A DNA stretch of 64,000 bases from assembly GCF_000142805.1 (NCBI RefSeq), contig NC_013081.1:1054001-1118000 (forward strand), read 5' to 3'. The translations under genes were made by a program, and so were the position numbers. This DNA comes from Lachancea thermotolerans CBS 6340 (Eukaryota; Ascomycota; Saccharomycetes; Saccharomycetales; Saccharomycetaceae). Positions 46,242 through 55,547 of this stretch are shown piece after piece; the first letter of the stretch is position 1, and each line of letters opens with the position of its first letter. The notes beneath the pieces are model-generated. The model did no database searches. It was not told the DNA's origin and saw only the letters and a list, made by a program, of their open reading frames with translations.

Positions 46242-46904
46242 TTACTCCTGTAACTGCTCGGCTTCCTCTTCGTTTCCTCGCTCGCGCGCGGCAAACCATT
46301 TGTGGGGAGGCTTACACAGATTGATACCGTACACTTTGCTGGCAATCTGCTCCAAGAAGTAGTACAAGTGGCCCGCGAGGTACCTGAGAAGTATCCCGCG
46401 TATTGTGTGGCCAAAGTGGCATACCAGTACAATGTCAAAGCAGACCCGCACCATTAGCGGCGAAGCCGCAAGCCCCCTCTGCGGCCCCTGTTGGAGCTGC
46501 ACATCTTTCCGCAGTTTATAGTATGTCAAGTTTTTATGCAGGACGCTGGCCAACGGCTCAAACGGTTGAATCCATTTGCTAAATATGATGGTGAGCACGC
46601 CCATCACGAATATCATCCACAGGAACTGGCTTCGCTGTGGAATCGATTTCTCCAGCGCGGCCAGCTCCTGCGTCAGAAACATCAATTGAACAAAGTAGAT
46701 GAGACTGAATTCCCCGTAGTCGAACAATGAGTACAGCACTCGCGTGAATTGTCCCTTTTTAAATACCAGGTCGTAGTTGTAGATGAATTTAGTGGGATCT
46801 ATGATGGTTGTGCTTGAAAGCACCGACATTGCGAGAACGCCTCCCACCCATGTTTTTGTGACCACTGGTATGTCCCCTACAAGGTTCACCAACAGTATGT
46901 CCAT
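46242..46904 (-). CDS. DER1: Der1, ER-associated degradation rhomboid-like protein
   Basis: Der1 is a derlin, an inactive rhomboid-fold ER membrane protein in the Hrd1 complex that helps move misfolded lumenal proteins to the cytosol. The 220-residue product (S. cerevisiae 211) has several membrane helices. It starts MDILLVNLVGDIPVVTKTW and keeps the derlin signature YDLVFKKGQFTRVLYSLFDYG and the C-terminal YGINLCKPPHKWF. An in-frame upstream ATG at 47030 would add 42 residues that overlap the BTS1 start, with no derlin similarity, so 46904 is preferred. It is divergent from BTS1 (120 bp), matching YBR201W. Confidence 0.96.
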   Translation of the reverse strand: MDILLVNLVGDIPVVTKTWVGGVLAMSVLSSTTIIDPTKFIYNYDLVFKKGQFTRVLYSLFDYGEFSLIYFVQLMFLTQELAALEKSIPQRSQFLWMIFVMGVLTIIFSKWIQPFEPLASVLHKNLTYYKLRKDVQLQQGPQRGLAASPLMVRVCFDIVLVCHFGHTIRGILLRYLAGHLYYFLEQIASKVYGINLCKPPHKWFAARERGNEEEAEQLQE

Positions 46905-47024
46905 TTCTGCTCGCTGTTCTCTATTTTGGATATTGATACGTAGTTGGCAAAGTGGCCTGTGTTCTTGATTTAAGATGAAAACTACGTACAATGATAACTT
47001 CCTTACGAGAGCATTTCGCGCACA

Positions 47025-48005
47025 ATGCATTCAAGCGTCAGCCTGATAGAAGAACTCGCGAATGAAGCTCCACACTGGACGTCCGAAGAGGAATCAAACT
47101 TGAGACGTCCTTTCGATTATCTCACATCTTCCCCTGGCAAGAACTTTCGCGCCGAGTTGATTCAGATTTTCAACTCGTTTTACGAGCTCCCAGATCACAG
47201 AATCGCGATTATATCGAAGCTGGTGGAGACCTTGCATACATCAAGCCTGCTGATCGATGATATCGAGGATAGCTCAGAATGGCGCCGTGGTCTGAAGGCC
47301 GCTCACCTGGTGTACGGCGTGCCCATGACCATCAACACAGCCAACTACATGTATTTCTACGCTATGGAATGCTTGAAAGAACTCGGAAACGGTTGCGACG
47401 ACCTTTCCTTGAACAAGCTGCTAATTATCTTCAATGAGGAGATGATGGACTTGCATCGAGGGCAAGGTTTGGACATATATTGGAGAGACTGTTTTATGGT
47501 GCCTACAGAACCTGAATATCTTAACATGGTAATGAACAAGACCGGTGGTCTCTTCAGACTAACTGTCAGACTCATGGAAGTCTTTTCGCCCTCATTTTCC
47601 GGTGCCAAGTCTCTTGTTCCTCTGAGCAACCTGCTAGGGATTCTATACCAAATAAGAGACGATTTTATGAACCTTCAAGACGCGAAAATGATAGAAAACA
47701 AAGGCTTTGCTGACGATGTTTCTGAAGGCAAGCTTTCATTCCCCATAATACACGGCATCAAGCATGGAAGCTTGAATGGAAACTCTCTTGTATGGGATAT
47801 CCTCAAACAAAGGACCCATGATGACGCTCTCAAAAAACGCCTTGTTAGTTACCTTGAGGGCACTAGCGGGTCTATGGAATACACGCGCAGGAAAGTGAAG
47901 GACCTGGGCGTACTTATCAAAGAGAAATATCTGTCGTCAATGCAAGATCGGGGATACGATTCGTCTGCTTTAGAAAAAGTAGTTGACCGGCTGTGTGCTA
48001 TATAA
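47025..48005 (+). CDS. BTS1: Bts1, geranylgeranyl diphosphate synthase
   Basis: Bts1 condenses farnesyl diphosphate with isopentenyl diphosphate to give geranylgeranyl diphosphate for prenylation of Rab and Rho proteins. The 326-residue protein (S. cerevisiae 335) has the first aspartate-rich motif DDIED at 78-82 with the RRG following, the second DDFMN in LYQIRDDFMN, and the GKLSFP-type lysine segment. All metal- and substrate-binding residues are present. The stop lies 8 bp from the MUK1 stop on the other strand. Its position matches YPL069C. Confidence 0.97.
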   Translation: MHSSVSLIEELANEAPHWTSEEESNLRRPFDYLTSSPGKNFRAELIQIFNSFYELPDHRIAIISKLVETLHTSSLLIDDIEDSSEWRRGLKAAHLVYGVPMTINTANYMYFYAMECLKELGNGCDDLSLNKLLIIFNEEMMDLHRGQGLDIYWRDCFMVPTEPEYLNMVMNKTGGLFRLTVRLMEVFSPSFSGAKSLVPLSNLLGILYQIRDDFMNLQDAKMIENKGFADDVSEGKLSFPIIHGIKHGSLNGNSLVWDILKQRTHDDALKKRLVSYLEGTSGSMEYTRRKVKDLGVLIKEKYLSSMQDRGYDSSALEKVVDRLCAI

Positions 48006-48013
48006 AAGCAAAC

Positions 48014-49561
48014 CTAGCTGTCCAGTGCATCCACAAGTTTTTGGTAGTTTTCAAATACTTGTTTCATCTCGTATAGCTTCAAGTCTTCGAACTCACGGTT
48101 ACGCAGCTCTTTCCAGGACTCTTGAATTGGCAATATCTTTTTGCTAGTGTCACTCTCTGACGACTCTGAGGGGTTCAGCCTGTCCGGGCAATCATTTCCG
48201 TTAGCTGGAACGGGCTGAGGTGCACCAGGAGGTGTATAAGACCTTATTTTGCCAAAGATATTGCGTAATGAAGAATCAAGAGCTGTTTTTAGGCCCTCGA
48301 ACTCTTTGTAGGAATTGCTCCTGGGTAACCCTGGATGATTTTGGGCCGAGCTGTCATGAGAAACCTGAACATCCGGGATCGCGATTCTCTGAGAAATTGC
48401 CATCTGTAAAATACGCCTCTCTCCTCTGCTGAGGTCCTGCGCTTCAGTGGCCAAAGAGTCAACAGTCAAGCCCTCTATAAACTTGAGTGCAGCTTCCAAA
48501 TTAGTAAGTGCGTACAGGTCTTTCTCAACCAGCTTCTTGTTGTAACGAAACAATTTAATAAATTGAAGGTTCAGGAAAATATGCTTAATTGGGGTCTGAA
48601 TAATCAGATAAATGAGGGTCGATAAAAAATCATCGTTACTGAGATGTTTCAGCGACTGTGTCATCTCATCATGCAATTTGATCACGTTCTGTAGTTTTTC
48701 GTAAGGTGCCAGAGGTCCGTAAACCATCTTGTCTAAATGCGCTGCCAGTTCTTGGGGCTCTAACTCCTGTTTTGGTATCGCCAAGAAATTAACTAAGTCA
48801 AGCCTCCCGCTTTTTGACATATTTGAGAGGACCAGCAGTTTTTCCCAAAGAGCTTTGTCGAATTCGATGAACTCTGGGCTATTTTTGAAGAGATTTGTGA
48901 CCTTGAGGGTGCGTTGAGGTCGGTCAGGTTTCGATACCGTTCCTGGAACTGAAGTTCCGACCTCAAGGATTTTCTTGAACACATCGTGTTCACAAAGTTC
49001 CAAGAATTTTTCAACTTTGTGGTTATTCAACTCCGTGGTCCGGAGGTGCTTGTTAATCTCTTCAGGAGTTAACATAGGCACTGTTCCGTTCGCGGAGTCT
49101 GTGCTGAAAAGCGACGAGGATCGCTTGCGAGCATCGCTGCTGCTTCTGCTTCTGTTGAAGATACCGCTAATACCGCTGCTAAGTGTCTCGCGAGCACTAA
49201 GAAAGGAATTCGAATTGCTATTTGTGTCGCTCAGTCTATTCAGATATTGGAAAGATGATTTGTCGAATTTAGCGTAAAAACTTTGGAACAGGCCGGATAA
49301 TTGTACCACATTCAAAGGTTTCAAATATTTGGGCTGCTTGAGATCGTCGATGAAGTTATCAATTAATCTTGAAAGTTCAGGAGGTAGAAGCCTGATCTGT
49401 GATATTTCAGCAGTTATTTCTTCTTTGGACAATGAACTGCTACTGTCATTTGGAGGATTCGCCAAATCAGGGGACGCACAGTCGACTTGTATATGGTACG
49501 GTTCCCTAATCGCCTGAGCGTTGTCAAACCTCGACTCGTTTATAGGAGGGGTGTGGAACAT
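48014..49561 (-). CDS. MUK1: Muk1, VPS9-domain Rab5 guanine exchange factor
   Basis: Muk1 activates the yeast Rab5 proteins Vps21 and Ypt52 at early endosomes. The 515-residue product (S. cerevisiae 612) has a disordered Ser-rich N-terminus, then a helical region and a VPS9 domain over about residues 225-390. Typical segments are LSNDDFLSTLIYLIIQTP and KDLYALTNLEAALKFIEGL. The C-terminal third is disordered. Position matches YPL070W, and the gene is tail to tail with BTS1 with an 8-bp gap. Confidence 0.93.
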   Translation of the reverse strand: MFHTPPINESRFDNAQAIREPYHIQVDCASPDLANPPNDSSSSLSKEEITAEISQIRLLPPELSRLIDNFIDDLKQPKYLKPLNVVQLSGLFQSFYAKFDKSSFQYLNRLSDTNSNSNSFLSARETLSSGISGIFNRSRSSSDARKRSSSLFSTDSANGTVPMLTPEEINKHLRTTELNNHKVEKFLELCEHDVFKKILEVGTSVPGTVSKPDRPQRTLKVTNLFKNSPEFIEFDKALWEKLLVLSNMSKSGRLDLVNFLAIPKQELEPQELAAHLDKMVYGPLAPYEKLQNVIKLHDEMTQSLKHLSNDDFLSTLIYLIIQTPIKHIFLNLQFIKLFRYNKKLVEKDLYALTNLEAALKFIEGLTVDSLATEAQDLSRGERRILQMAISQRIAIPDVQVSHDSSAQNHPGLPRSNSYKEFEGLKTALDSSLRNIFGKIRSYTPPGAPQPVPANGNDCPDRLNPSESSESDTSKKILPIQESWKELRNREFEDLKLYEMKQVFENYQKLVDALDS

Positions 49562-49877
49562 CTGTGAGCCGTCTTCTAGCCTCGGTTTCTAGTTAATAAG
49601 GATTTTTGGCCTCAGGAAGTTCAAGGTCTTGAGGGCATTCGCTTGAGTTATATTATCACAAGATGCATTCCAAAATCATTTATTTCTAGATCATGTTAGC
49701 AAATGCGAAGAGCATTTAAAAAAGTGTATATACAACATTGATAGAGGGCTCGAAGCCTTCAAAATAACACAAGGCAAGCACCTAGGTCGATCAATAACTT
49801 CTTGCGAGTTAGCGGTTTTCCAGGAAGAATAGTCGTTCTGGCATGTTTGATACTTTACGCCTTTGAGAGCTCGAAGA

Positions 49878-50261
49878 ATGCCGAATTTCCGAATCAAGCG
49901 ACCACATAGTCCGGACTTTACTGGCATAGCTAACTACAAGCGCCTCAGACTAATCGAAGATTTGCAAAATCTCAGCATTTCCGACAATACCACTACAAGA
50001 GTTGTCCCTGAAGCCAATTCAGATCAAGTGTGGAAAGTCGTGAGTGGGCAAAATCAAGCAGATAAGAAGTTCTATGACCGTATCTGGGACGATATTCGCA
50101 AGGATCGCTTGAAAGTGATCAAGTGGTATGACGGCGCTAAATTGATATACCAGGCTTGGCTAATATGGCTCCAAGCCCGGTCAGGTTCAGCAATGGAAGT
50201 TGACAATGATCAAGGTCATGAGTGGAATGAGTTCGGCTGTGAGCCCATGCTTGTCGACTGA
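49878..50261 (+). CDS. Small conserved protein of unknown function (YPL071C counterpart)
   Basis: This 127-residue product begins with a basic motif (MPNFRIKRPHSPDFTGIANY) followed by KRLRLIEDLQNLSI. A mostly helical region follows, with WDDIRKDRLKVIKWYDGAKL. No known domain was recognised. The place after MUK1 and before the UBP16 counterpart on the YPL track matches YPL071C (156 aa, unknown). The start is the first ATG; the frame upstream lacks Met. It is convergent with the large gene to its right, 97 bp apart. Confidence 0.8.
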   Translation: MPNFRIKRPHSPDFTGIANYKRLRLIEDLQNLSISDNTTTRVVPEANSDQVWKVVSGQNQADKKFYDRIWDDIRKDRLKVIKWYDGAKLIYQAWLIWLQARSGSAMEVDNDQGHEWNEFGCEPMLVD

Positions 50262-50358
50262 TAGATTTTCACTTCGCTCCATATCGTGCTATACCGTTCA
50301 ATAACTATTAAATACTAAAATCCAGTGAATTCATTAATACGAAAGTGTGAAGGCTAGA

Positions 50359-53300
50359 TTAAGGTAGTGGGGGAATTGTGCGTTGTTCGGCCATTCTCTT
50401 GAGCCAGGGCAGATTCTTGCGTTTAATCCATGCCTGCCCAAAGCCGCGGACGTATTCGTTACCGCATTGAGCCCATTGAATAATCATCTCACCTAGCCCT
50501 TCTGGCACATTGGAAGGCGTTTGAAGAGTTTTTTGTGTAAATAGAAGTAGCTCATCAATCAACTCGATAAGAAGATAATCGCAAAGCCTTGCGTTGATCG
50601 GATTTGCGATTTTGCCGAGAAAACTCGCGACTTTTGCGCTTTCACCTCTGTTAACCCTTTTGAGGACATGGAGTTTCAGAATTTCAAATCGCTTATGATA
50701 TGGAGTTTCGTCTACTCCAATTATGTGAACTTCGATAAAGTCCCGTAGCTCCCTTGCCAGGATTTTATACTTTTCAAGCCCATCGTCTTTATTTTCCGAT
50801 GATGCTTCTGGAAACTTGATGAGCGAGAGGTTTAAGCGGAGGGTTGATGGAAGAACTGTCGGATTGCGGTGAACATCCATCTTCCACTGTGGTGTTCGAA
50901 TGCTCTCGATATAAGATATTATTTGCTCAACAACCGGTCTTTTCTGCTTGGACCACCGCTCTCTTTGATTCTTGCCGTCAGTTGTGCAAGTTAGAGAAGT
51001 AACTAAGCCTTGCCATGGTACGCTTGCCTCATCATACGCCTGAATAATAGCCTTTGCTTCCTTTAGCACAAGAGCCTGAATAATCTCCAGTGTGACACTG
51101 TTGGAGCTCTCCAGCGGGACGCATACATCCAGGATTTTTACAAGCTTGAAACTGGGTAGCTGGCCGTAATGACGCAACCAGTAACCATCTGGGCCATTCT
51201 TGAGAGTTTTGCTGCTGGATATCTTACGGTTCACAGCTTGCACTGCGGCGGGCGGGCAAAGTGAAAACATAAACAGCTCATGAACACCTAAAAACCAACT
51301 GGCTGGCATATAATGCAAAAGGCTTTTGTGGTAAAGGTCAATAGTAGCACAAAGATTGACTGGTACAATAGGCAAGCTACCTTCCAGCTCCGTGATGCCA
51401 TATTTGTGGCAAAAAATCTGCATCCATTGAACATGCGATTTATGGCAGTTTTCAAACATAGGAACAATAACTTTGTTCATGAAAGAGCCCTGTGTTACGA
51501 TGCAATCCTTCGGTAGATTCTTAGCCGCTGACACCAGCTCTGACATAATAGGGGGAAGATTAGTTGAGGCGAATGGCGCAGGAAGTTTTTGATCAACCTT
51601 GGCCTTTTCCCACTCCTCCTCTGATATTTGTTTTACCTCATTGAACGCACCAGCAGCGCGTGCCAGGGATGTTAAGGCTTCTAAGACTTTTTCAGCAACC
51701 GAACTGCAATTATCTCTCCTGCAGCTGTAGAGCACTTGAAGCAAGGATTTGAGACTTGCCACACGAATATCGATATGTTTAGCGCCTTTTATCAGCCTTG
51801 ATAAAATATCTACTGTGAAAGAGAGACTGACAAACTTTGAACCACGTAAAAGCTCTGTGAGGAACTTTATTGTTGTTATTTTGACTAACGTACTGGGGAC
51901 TAGATCATTTAGTTTGCTTTCTGAATTCTGTTGAGCCTCGAGCGCAGTTATAATGCTAGATGAAAAGTGCTGTAAAAGCTTTGAAGCTTCTCTAGCAGGT
52001 AAACGGTGAAGTATTACGGCCGATAATAGCTGACGGTGCCAGGAACTCGCGTCAGGGTGACCAATAATCGTCTCGACACACAAAGATGCGGCCATTGCGG
52101 GCTGGTCGCTACGCATCAAGAGTTTAAGCAGCACAAAAAAATCTCGCTCCCTGTCGACAAATTTAGGAGACGACGAGCTTAATGAATTTAGCGATTCCTC
52201 AGCATTAGTTGTCAAGGCCTTGAGCAAGCCTGGAGGAACCATTTTCAACAATTCGGCAAGGGCATTTTCGGCGGACTGATTTGAAAGATCCCTTCTTGAC
52301 ATGAACGTTTCGCCTAGGAACATTGCGTGATATCGCGCTTCTGATTTTGATGGGTAAGGCTCTGTCAAAATGCGTCTTGATGATTTAAATTGCGCATCAA
52401 GATACAAAACAGCAGATATGATGTTTGCCTCATTCTGCGGCGTCCATGAAATGTGTTTAAAATTGTGCCATATGGGCGATGAATAGCCAATTACAGTCTT
52501 TGGGGGTGCTCCCCGCAATGGAGAATTTTTCAAACGCGAACGCATTTGTCCTTGAGAGAAAGAGATGTACGTATTTGTGAACCACCCAATGGTCGTAAGA
52601 GTAACTTCTCTTTCCTTCGCATATGGAGGACATGCACTTAGTGGGTCCCACTCACACTGGCCTTGGACCTCGTCCTTGGAAGGTAAAGCAAGGATGGGGT
52701 CGTAGACTAGCAGAGTTCCAAGCACGTCCAGTGCCTTTTTTCCTAAGGCTCCACGAAATATATGGCCCCACTCTTCACGGGCTTTGCCCTGATCAATTTT
52801 TGGCGAGGTCAAGCTTGAATTCGCATGGTTCCAGGCCTCTAATATGGCAGTCGGTCTTGCAGTGTTCACAATCCCCATTATGTAGACTCGCAATGCTAAC
52901 GCATAGGAATCAAAGAAGGGTAGGATAGCCTTTGCCATTTCTTCGTCCTTGGGAAAATCAGAGAGCGCAACATTGCCATCCATAAATACCAGCTCTTTAG
53001 CTCTGGACATAATGTATGGCGGACACTCGGTGTTCTCAACTGAAGCGAGGTCTAACGTGAACGGAATTATTCTGTGAAAGGGCTGAAGATGCTTGATGAG
53101 CGGCAGCCCACAAGAATAAGGCGGCAGTAAAGAAGCTATCTCAGGATTCTCCCTAACACGGTGGTTACGCCAGATTACGTCTCTAGACTCTGCAAGGTCA
53201 TCTAAGAAAGAAATTGTCACTGGATTCGCAGCACGGCCCTCTGGAAGCGGATAACGCTTCAAAGCACTGTTAACCCATGTCTCACTACCGTAGCTGAGTT

Positions 53301-55278
53301 TGTCGTCAGACAATTCTAAGCATCGTTTTTCAAACTCAAGCATTATATCTTTAATGGCGTCTAACAGCCTTTTCCCATCAGATGGATCAATATCATTGAA
53401 TCTCTGGAGCCTGTCGATACGCAAGAGCGCAATTCGTACAGGAAGGTCGAGCACTTTCCGCCAGTGGTAACTATTGAAAAATGGTTCCCTCAAGGCCGAA
53501 AAGGCGAGCGATAACAGGCTGAAAAGGATATTGCGAACCAGAGGAACCTCTGCGACCGCCTTCTTAGCAATATGTGCTCCATTTTTTATGGTTTCCGAAC
53601 GTGTCAAGTTTCCAAGCGGCCTAATAGCTGGGATTCCGACAAGCATATCGACGAACTCTGTACGCTCAACAACATCTTCAGACACCAAGCACGGCATTAC
53701 GAAGGGATCTCTGATAAAACGCTTTGTCCAGTCAATTGTGCGAAGAAGCAATGGCAACGACCCGCTCACCATCGCATAATACAGGGCCCCCTTCGCATAT
53801 GTTGCTCGATCTTCGTGCTCACGGGAGTTTTCAGCTTTCCTCATCTGATCACCAGCTGCTTTTGTTGCGTTCAACAAGGCATCGTTTGTGCCCCTCTCCA
53901 ATATCGTCAATAGAAGATCTTCATGTAAAGAACTATTCTCAGGTAGATCAAAATCGCATATATGGCCTATTTTGTCCTGGTAGGGGTAATGAAAAGCTTG
54001 AGCAAGAAAGTAGCCAGGTTTCGCAGTCATTAAACGCGAAAGTAGGCCAGACGCTTCTTGGTTCTTCAGAGCTTGAAAAAGCCACCTCGGCCACTGCTTA
54101 ATTTTGGAATTTTTTAAGCTTTCAACCGAGTCCAAGTCGGTGCCCAGCGACTCGAGTATAATCCTTAAGAATTGTAACCTCCGATTCACTGCAAGCCTTT
54201 GAAAAGATTCTCTATAGCTTTCTAAGCCTTGCTCAGAAGCAAGATTTTGAGCTTTAATAAAAGCTTTGAGAGTTTGTTCAATGTCTTGGCCTGAGCGGGA
54301 CCAAGTTTGAACTGCAAGCCAGCCTACATTTCCCTTGCGGTTAAACGAAATTCTAGAAGCTGCTTTTGGTCTGACCGAAATAAAGCTGGCGACATGTTCG
54401 AGGATCTTAAGCATAAGGCCGTTTTTGTCAGATCCTCCATCACTTTTGTAAACACGATTCGCCAGGTGTTCAACCAAGGTTGTAAAGAAAAACTCTTCCT
54501 TCACTTTGACAAAATGCTTTGTCTCGTTAGTGATTTGGCGGAGAATATTCATCGAAAACTCCATCGATGGTGTTAGGCCTAACTCATTTTTGACTCCGTG
54601 TGGGAGGCGGTGGAGTAAGTCTTCGGTGTAAGAAGGAAGCGGGACATTTCTTGAAAGCGCGTCAGACACTTGCTGCTGAAAGAGCGCGGTGTGTTGAAGA
54701 AGCAGGAGGCGTGAGGAAAAGGAATCAAGTTTCACGTCTTTGTTCAGCAGCCTCGAAACATCTTCTTCCGAACAAACAGAGAGCATAGGCAAATAGGAAT
54801 CCGCTAAGGGACGCGCATCGGGTCCCTGTGTGGCTAGCAAGGAGAGACAAATTTCGCTGACCCACTTTTTAGATTGTGGCGAGCTATGCCGGCTGCCTGA
54901 GGAAAGGGATCTCGAAAGAACCTTAACATCTTCCACGGACAAGCTTTCAAAAAGCGTCACCATCTGCGACACGCTACCAAAGTTATCCAGTACTGCTTGA
55001 TAGTCTGCATGCTCCAACAGCCATCCTAAATACCTAAGACCGGAACGGCGAACGAGCACCGAAAATTCTTGCTCGACAGCAAGCTCTGCCACGTAGGCAG
55101 ATCCAGACACTTTCAACCATATACTAAAAATGTATGGCGGTAAGTATCCGCGCCGTATCCTTGTAAAAAGCTCATCAGTAATGACTACCTCTGACACGCA
55201 TTCTTTCAAGGCTAAAAAGTGCTCCGCGATCTGGCTATTGCTGGACGTTCTTAGTGTCTCATAGTCAATGGAAGTCAT
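50359..55278 (-). CDS. Large helical-repeat protein, unrecognised (1639 aa)
   Basis: This is an intact 1639-residue frame with ATG start and no break. It is predicted to be almost wholly alpha-helical with many paired hydrophobic helices, consistent with a HEAT/ARM-like solenoid. There are no signal peptide, membrane helices or catalytic motifs that I recognise. I tested it by eye against large S. cerevisiae helical proteins (Urb1 in particular) and saw no fit. Neither syntenic track has a gene here: YPL071C, BEM1 and UBP16 flank it. Segments such as ALYYAMVSGSLPLLLRTIDW and RALYY-like contexts recall large uncharacterised proteins of filamentous fungi, but that is from memory and weak. Codon use is not obviously foreign. 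Confidence 0.85.
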   Translation of the reverse strand: MTSIDYETLRTSSNSQIAEHFLALKECVSEVVITDELFTRIRRGYLPPYIFSIWLKVSGSAYVAELAVEQEFSVLVRRSGLRYLGWLLEHADYQAVLDNFGSVSQMVTLFESLSVEDVKVLSRSLSSGSRHSSPQSKKWVSEICLSLLATQGPDARPLADSYLPMLSVCSEEDVSRLLNKDVKLDSFSSRLLLLQHTALFQQQVSDALSRNVPLPSYTEDLLHRLPHGVKNELGLTPSMEFSMNILRQITNETKHFVKVKEEFFFTTLVEHLANRVYKSDGGSDKNGLMLKILEHVASFISVRPKAASRISFNRKGNVGWLAVQTWSRSGQDIEQTLKAFIKAQNLASEQGLESYRESFQRLAVNRRLQFLRIILESLGTDLDSVESLKNSKIKQWPRWLFQALKNQEASGLLSRLMTAKPGYFLAQAFHYPYQDKIGHICDFDLPENSSLHEDLLLTILERGTNDALLNATKAAGDQMRKAENSREHEDRATYAKGALYYAMVSGSLPLLLRTIDWTKRFIRDPFVMPCLVSEDVVERTEFVDMLVGIPAIRPLGNLTRSETIKNGAHIAKKAVAEVPLVRNILFSLLSLAFSALREPFFNSYHWRKVLDLPVRIALLRIDRLQRFNDIDPSDGKRLLDAIKDIMLEFEKRCLELSDDKLSYGSETWVNSALKRYPLPEGRAANPVTISFLDDLAESRDVIWRNHRVRENPEIASLLPPYSCGLPLIKHLQPFHRIIPFTLDLASVENTECPPYIMSRAKELVFMDGNVALSDFPKDEEMAKAILPFFDSYALALRVYIMGIVNTARPTAILEAWNHANSSLTSPKIDQGKAREEWGHIFRGALGKKALDVLGTLLVYDPILALPSKDEVQGQCEWDPLSACPPYAKEREVTLTTIGWFTNTYISFSQGQMRSRLKNSPLRGAPPKTVIGYSSPIWHNFKHISWTPQNEANIISAVLYLDAQFKSSRRILTEPYPSKSEARYHAMFLGETFMSRRDLSNQSAENALAELLKMVPPGLLKALTTNAEESLNSLSSSSPKFVDRERDFFVLLKLLMRSDQPAMAASLCVETIIGHPDASSWHRQLLSAVILHRLPAREASKLLQHFSSSIITALEAQQNSESKLNDLVPSTLVKITTIKFLTELLRGSKFVSLSFTVDILSRLIKGAKHIDIRVASLKSLLQVLYSCRRDNCSSVAEKVLEALTSLARAAGAFNEVKQISEEEWEKAKVDQKLPAPFASTNLPPIMSELVSAAKNLPKDCIVTQGSFMNKVIVPMFENCHKSHVQWMQIFCHKYGITELEGSLPIVPVNLCATIDLYHKSLLHYMPASWFLGVHELFMFSLCPPAAVQAVNRKISSSKTLKNGPDGYWLRHYGQLPSFKLVKILDVCVPLESSNSVTLEIIQALVLKEAKAIIQAYDEASVPWQGLVTSLTCTTDGKNQRERWSKQKRPVVEQIISYIESIRTPQWKMDVHRNPTVLPSTLRLNLSLIKFPEASSENKDDGLEKYKILARELRDFIEVHIIGVDETPYHKRFEILKLHVLKRVNRGESAKVASFLGKIANPINARLCDYLLIELIDELLLFTQKTLQTPSNVPEGLGEMIIQWAQCGNEYVRGFGQAWIKRKNLPWLKRMAEQRTIPPLP

Positions 55279-55547
55279 TAAGCCTTCGGTTTTGGCTTTG
55301 TTGATGTTCTTGTTTTCAATTCAAAATTGCAGGGTCCAAAACATTCCTTTAGAAAACTTGAAGGCGCCGAGTTTAGGTAATCTTGACTAGAGATATTAAA
55401 AAAAGCGAAAGTTGGCCTAAAACAAGACATATTAGCTTGATTGATGCAGCAGTAGTGGAGCAGTGTGGAGATGAAAGTCATTAGTAGTGTCACGCCTGTG
55501 GGAGACCATATGCCAATCAAGTATTACGTTCTTATATTACACATTAA

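Noticed and set aside
46905-47030. In-frame N-terminal extension of DER1 from ATG 47030
   Set aside because: It overlaps the BTS1 start codon (the palindrome ATGCAT), has no derlin features, and the internal Met gives the normal N-terminus.
50359-55278. Assignment of the 1639-aa protein to URB1
   Set aside because: Similar size and helical character, but the N-terminal and C-terminal sequences do not resemble Urb1 as I remember it, and synteny does not support it.
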